Origin: Helicobacteraceae bacterium | Lineage (GTDB): Bacteria > Campylobacterota > Campylobacteria > Campylobacterales > SZUA-545 | Reading direction: 5' to 3' | Assembly: GCA_031273735.1 (NCBI GenBank) | Contig: JAISRI010000015.1 | Coordinates: 1-7,477 of the forward strand | DNA length: 7,477 nucleotides | Part shown: positions 5,503 to 7,477 of the stretch, one piece after another | How positions within the stretch are numbered: position 1 is the first letter of the stretch | Layout of the letters: every line of letters begins with the position of its first letter | Notes under the pieces: generated by a model | What the model was told of the DNA's origin: nothing | What the model saw: the letters and a program-made list of their open reading frames with translations, nothing else | Databases searched by the model: none | Program-made: the position numbers and the translations under genes

Positions 5503-7398
5503 TTATGGCGTAACGATATTAAACAATTTGTCGGATAGCTCGTCTAGGCATAATAAAATTGCGTTAAGAGCAAGCGGATCGCCGCTTAAAACTTTAACGT
5601 TTTTATTTGCGATCTCTTTAGTAATATCCGTTCGATACAACGCAATATCGTTTAGCGTCGAACGTTTAATAATATACGTCGCCGCGCAATCGGTTTTTGA
5701 ACCGCGCCTACAACTCAAAACGCCGTTGGAGAGATTCAAAATATATCTCTCGCCGCTCTCTTTGATCCTGATATTTACGGCGATTTTCTTTTCCTTCGTT
5801 TTTTGCGGATCGATTTGAACGGCAAGATAATCAAAAAGCGTAATAGTAGGCATAAACTCTACTATGGCGGGCGATAGAGTGGATAACGCGGGGGCGTTTT
5901 TAACGCCGTAGCGCAACTCCGCCGCTCCCGTCAAGTAGAGATTGCGCCAAGCGCCAGATTCCGATTGATAGCCTAATTGCTCGAAAGCGTCCGCTTGTAG
6001 CGCTTTGGCTTCGGCGTTATCGGGATAGGCAAAAACGGCGTGATATAATACCTCCGCAACCCATCTATATTCGCCTTTTTCATACGATATTTTTGCCTGT
6101 CTTAGTAGATTTTCAACGCCTCCCATAAACTCGACGTATTTGGCGCTTGAAACCTCAGGAGGAAGCGTCCATAAATGCGCTGGGTTGGCGTCAAACCAAC
6201 CGATATAGCGCTGATAGGTCGCTTTAACGTTGTGGCTAAGAGAGCCGTAGTAACCTCTACAGAAAAACTCTCTGCCAAGCGTATCGGGAAGCGTAATTTC
6301 TTCCGCGATTTCGCTCATTGTCAAGCCTTTATTGATAAGGCGCGCCGTCTGATCGTTTATAAACTTATATAGATCGCGCTGTTTTTCTAATAAATCGATA
6401 ATGTTTTGATTACCCCAACAAGGGTAATGGTGCGTAATAAACATCGTTTCGCTTCGTTTGCCAAAAAGCGTCAACGCTTCGTCTATATGAGCCGCCCATT
6501 TTTTAGCGTCCCGCGCTTTCGCGCCGCGAAAAGGCAGTATATTATGCTGATGATACGAAACGATTTCCGCTAAACATAACGCCTTAAAATCGGGCAGAAA
6601 AAAGCACAATTCGGCTGGCGCTTCCGCGTCTGGAGTCATTTGAAAAACAAATCTAACGCCGTCTATCGTCATTTTTTCGCCCGTCTTTTTCACAAAGCGG
6701 TTTGGTTTTAGAGGCGCGGAAACTCCGCTCGAAGCGCCTTTGCCCAATCCGCAACCTATATGCGCCGTTTCGTTTATCGCCAAATGCGATCCAAATTGAT
6801 AGATCGCGCGGCGATTCATAGCGCGTCCCACGAATATGTTTTCGCTTACAAGCTCTTCTGTAAAACCGTCGGGCGCGATTAATAAAACCTTGCCGCTTTC
6901 TACCTCTTCGCTAGATATAATTCCGCCGATTCCGCCAAAGTGATCCCAGTGGCTATGCGTGATTATTACCGCTTTGATAGGTTTCTTGCCAAGCTCGCCA
7001 AACGCGAAATCTATCGCCGCTTTCGCAACCTCTACCGAGCCGAGCGCGTCGATAATAATATATCCCGTTTTGCCGCAGACGATCGTCATACTCGCGAGAT
7101 CAAAGCCGCGCACCTGATAGATACCTTTTGTAACCTCGAATAACCCGGCGATAGAATCGAGCTGTTCGTGTCGCCAAAGGCTGGGATTTGCCGTGTCGGG
7201 AGCGTCTTTAGCAAGAGTTTTTTGGTATTCGTCCATTCGCCATACGACGCGACCGTTTTCGTCTTTTACGATTAAATCTCGCGCCTCTTTGATCAGTCCG
7301 CGCCTTGCGTTTGCGTAGTCGTCCTTGTTGTCGAACGGCAGATAATCCAAATAGCTTTGACGCGCCTCGATCGTGTATTTTGTCGCCCTGTTACCCAT
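5503..7398 (-). CDS. Alkyl/aryl sulfatase, metallo-beta-lactamase fold (SdsA1/YjcS-like), 631 aa
   Basis: This class III sulfatase hydrolyses primary alkyl sulfates such as dodecyl sulfate to alcohol and sulfate using two zinc ions. The metal motif is THSHWDHFGG, with His148, His150, Asp152 and His153. Further ligands fit SdsA1 with a constant offset of 21 residues: Glu259 (PDAEAPAE), Glu278 (CLAE) and His323 (ITHHYP). Arg291 (FRGAK) matches the sulfate-binding Arg of SdsA1. The dimerisation and helical part follows (REFFCRGYYGSLSHNVKA; GEYRWVAEVLYHAVFA), then a C-terminal SCP2-like lipid-binding domain from about 515 to 631. Unlike secreted SdsA1 it starts MGNRATKYTIEARQ with no signal peptide, so it is predicted to be cytosolic. 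The ATG at 7398-7396 follows TTAGGGAT, and length is normal for a leaderless form. It could serve detoxification or sulfur or carbon scavenging; the natural substrate is not shown. Confidence 0.93.
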   Translation of the reverse strand: MGNRATKYTIEARQSYLDYLPFDNKDDYANARRGLIKEARDLIVKDENGRVVWRMDEYQKTLAKDAPDTANPSLWRHEQLDSIAGLFEVTKGIYQVRGFDLASMTIVCGKTGYIIIDALGSVEVAKAAIDFAFGELGKKPIKAVIITHSHWDHFGGIGGIISSEEVESGKVLLIAPDGFTEELVSENIFVGRAMNRRAIYQFGSHLAINETAHIGCGLGKGASSGVSAPLKPNRFVKKTGEKMTIDGVRFVFQMTPDAEAPAELCFFLPDFKALCLAEIVSYHQHNILPFRGAKARDAKKWAAHIDEALTLFGKRSETMFITHHYPCWGNQNIIDLLEKQRDLYKFINDQTARLINKGLTMSEIAEEITLPDTLGREFFCRGYYGSLSHNVKATYQRYIGWFDANPAHLWTLPPEVSSAKYVEFMGGVENLLRQAKISYEKGEYRWVAEVLYHAVFAYPDNAEAKALQADAFEQLGYQSESGAWRNLYLTGAAELRYGVKNAPALSTLSPAIVEFMPTITLFDYLAVQIDPQKTKEKKIAVNIRIKESGERYILNLSNGVLSCRRGSKTDCAATYIIKRSTLNDIALYRTDITKEIANKNVKVLSGDPLALNAILLCLDELSDKLFNIVTP

Positions 7399-7439
7399 TT
7401 TTATCCCTAATCTAAAGTATTTTAATCAGCTTAATTGAC

Positions 7440-7445
7440 ATTATA
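7440..7445 (-). promoter_or_regulatory. -10 box TATAAT of the sulfatase gene
   Basis: A perfect TATAAT on the minus strand (GCGTATAATGTC) lies 41 bases before the sulfatase ATG, predicting a start near 7433 and a leader of about 35 bases. A -35 box is not evident, as at the transporter promoter. No gene is visible in 7446-7477. Confidence 0.6.
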
Positions 7446-7477
7446 CGCGCTTAAAGATTAAACAACGGGGCATAAGA

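Overview
The window reads as a chromosomal piece of a Gram-negative bacterium, tentatively a member of the Campylobacterota. The reasons are the NhaD-type antiporter, the compact overlapping metal-transport genes, good TATAAT -10 boxes without recognisable -35 boxes, and heavy use of GCG/CGC/AAA/ATC codons. This assignment is inference. No rRNA, tRNA, CRISPR array, transposase or phage gene is visible.

Layout. Positions 1-464 (minus) hold a bcp-type peroxiredoxin whose last few codons run off the left edge. Positions 465-729 are non-coding and end in a hairpin-rich stretch with a strong ribosome binding site. That site leads into an unrecognised 59-residue acidic Cys/His protein at 730-909 (plus). 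A TATAAT box at 959-964 precedes a tight plus-strand metal ABC transporter operon: a degenerate ZnuA-like binding protein (991-1794), a canonical three-His ZnuA (1838-2680), the ATPase ZnuC (2667-3308) and the permease ZnuB (3301-4104). The last three genes overlap and are probably translationally coupled. ZnuB meets a convergent nhaD Na+/H+ antiporter gene (4085-5416, minus) with a 20-bp tail-to-tail overlap. Upstream of nhaD on the minus strand lies a complete SdsA1-like alkyl sulfatase (5503-7398) with its own TATAAT box at 7440-7445.

How the genes work together. The znu genes form one high-affinity zinc (possibly manganese) importer with two periplasmic binding proteins but only one permease and one ATPase. 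The second binding protein keeps all three ligand histidines. The first is about half identical to it over the N-terminal lobe, yet has Asp, Tyr and Arg at exactly those three positions. A perfect 10-bp inverted repeat followed by a T-run straddles the start codon of the second gene, so the two binding proteins may be made in different amounts. The peroxiredoxin, the antiporter and the sulfatase are separate functions: peroxide defence, sodium/pH homeostasis and sulfate-ester hydrolysis.

The best candidates for something new are the ligand-stripped ZnuA paralogue, the hairpin between the two paralogues, and the small acidic Cys/His protein with its structured leader.
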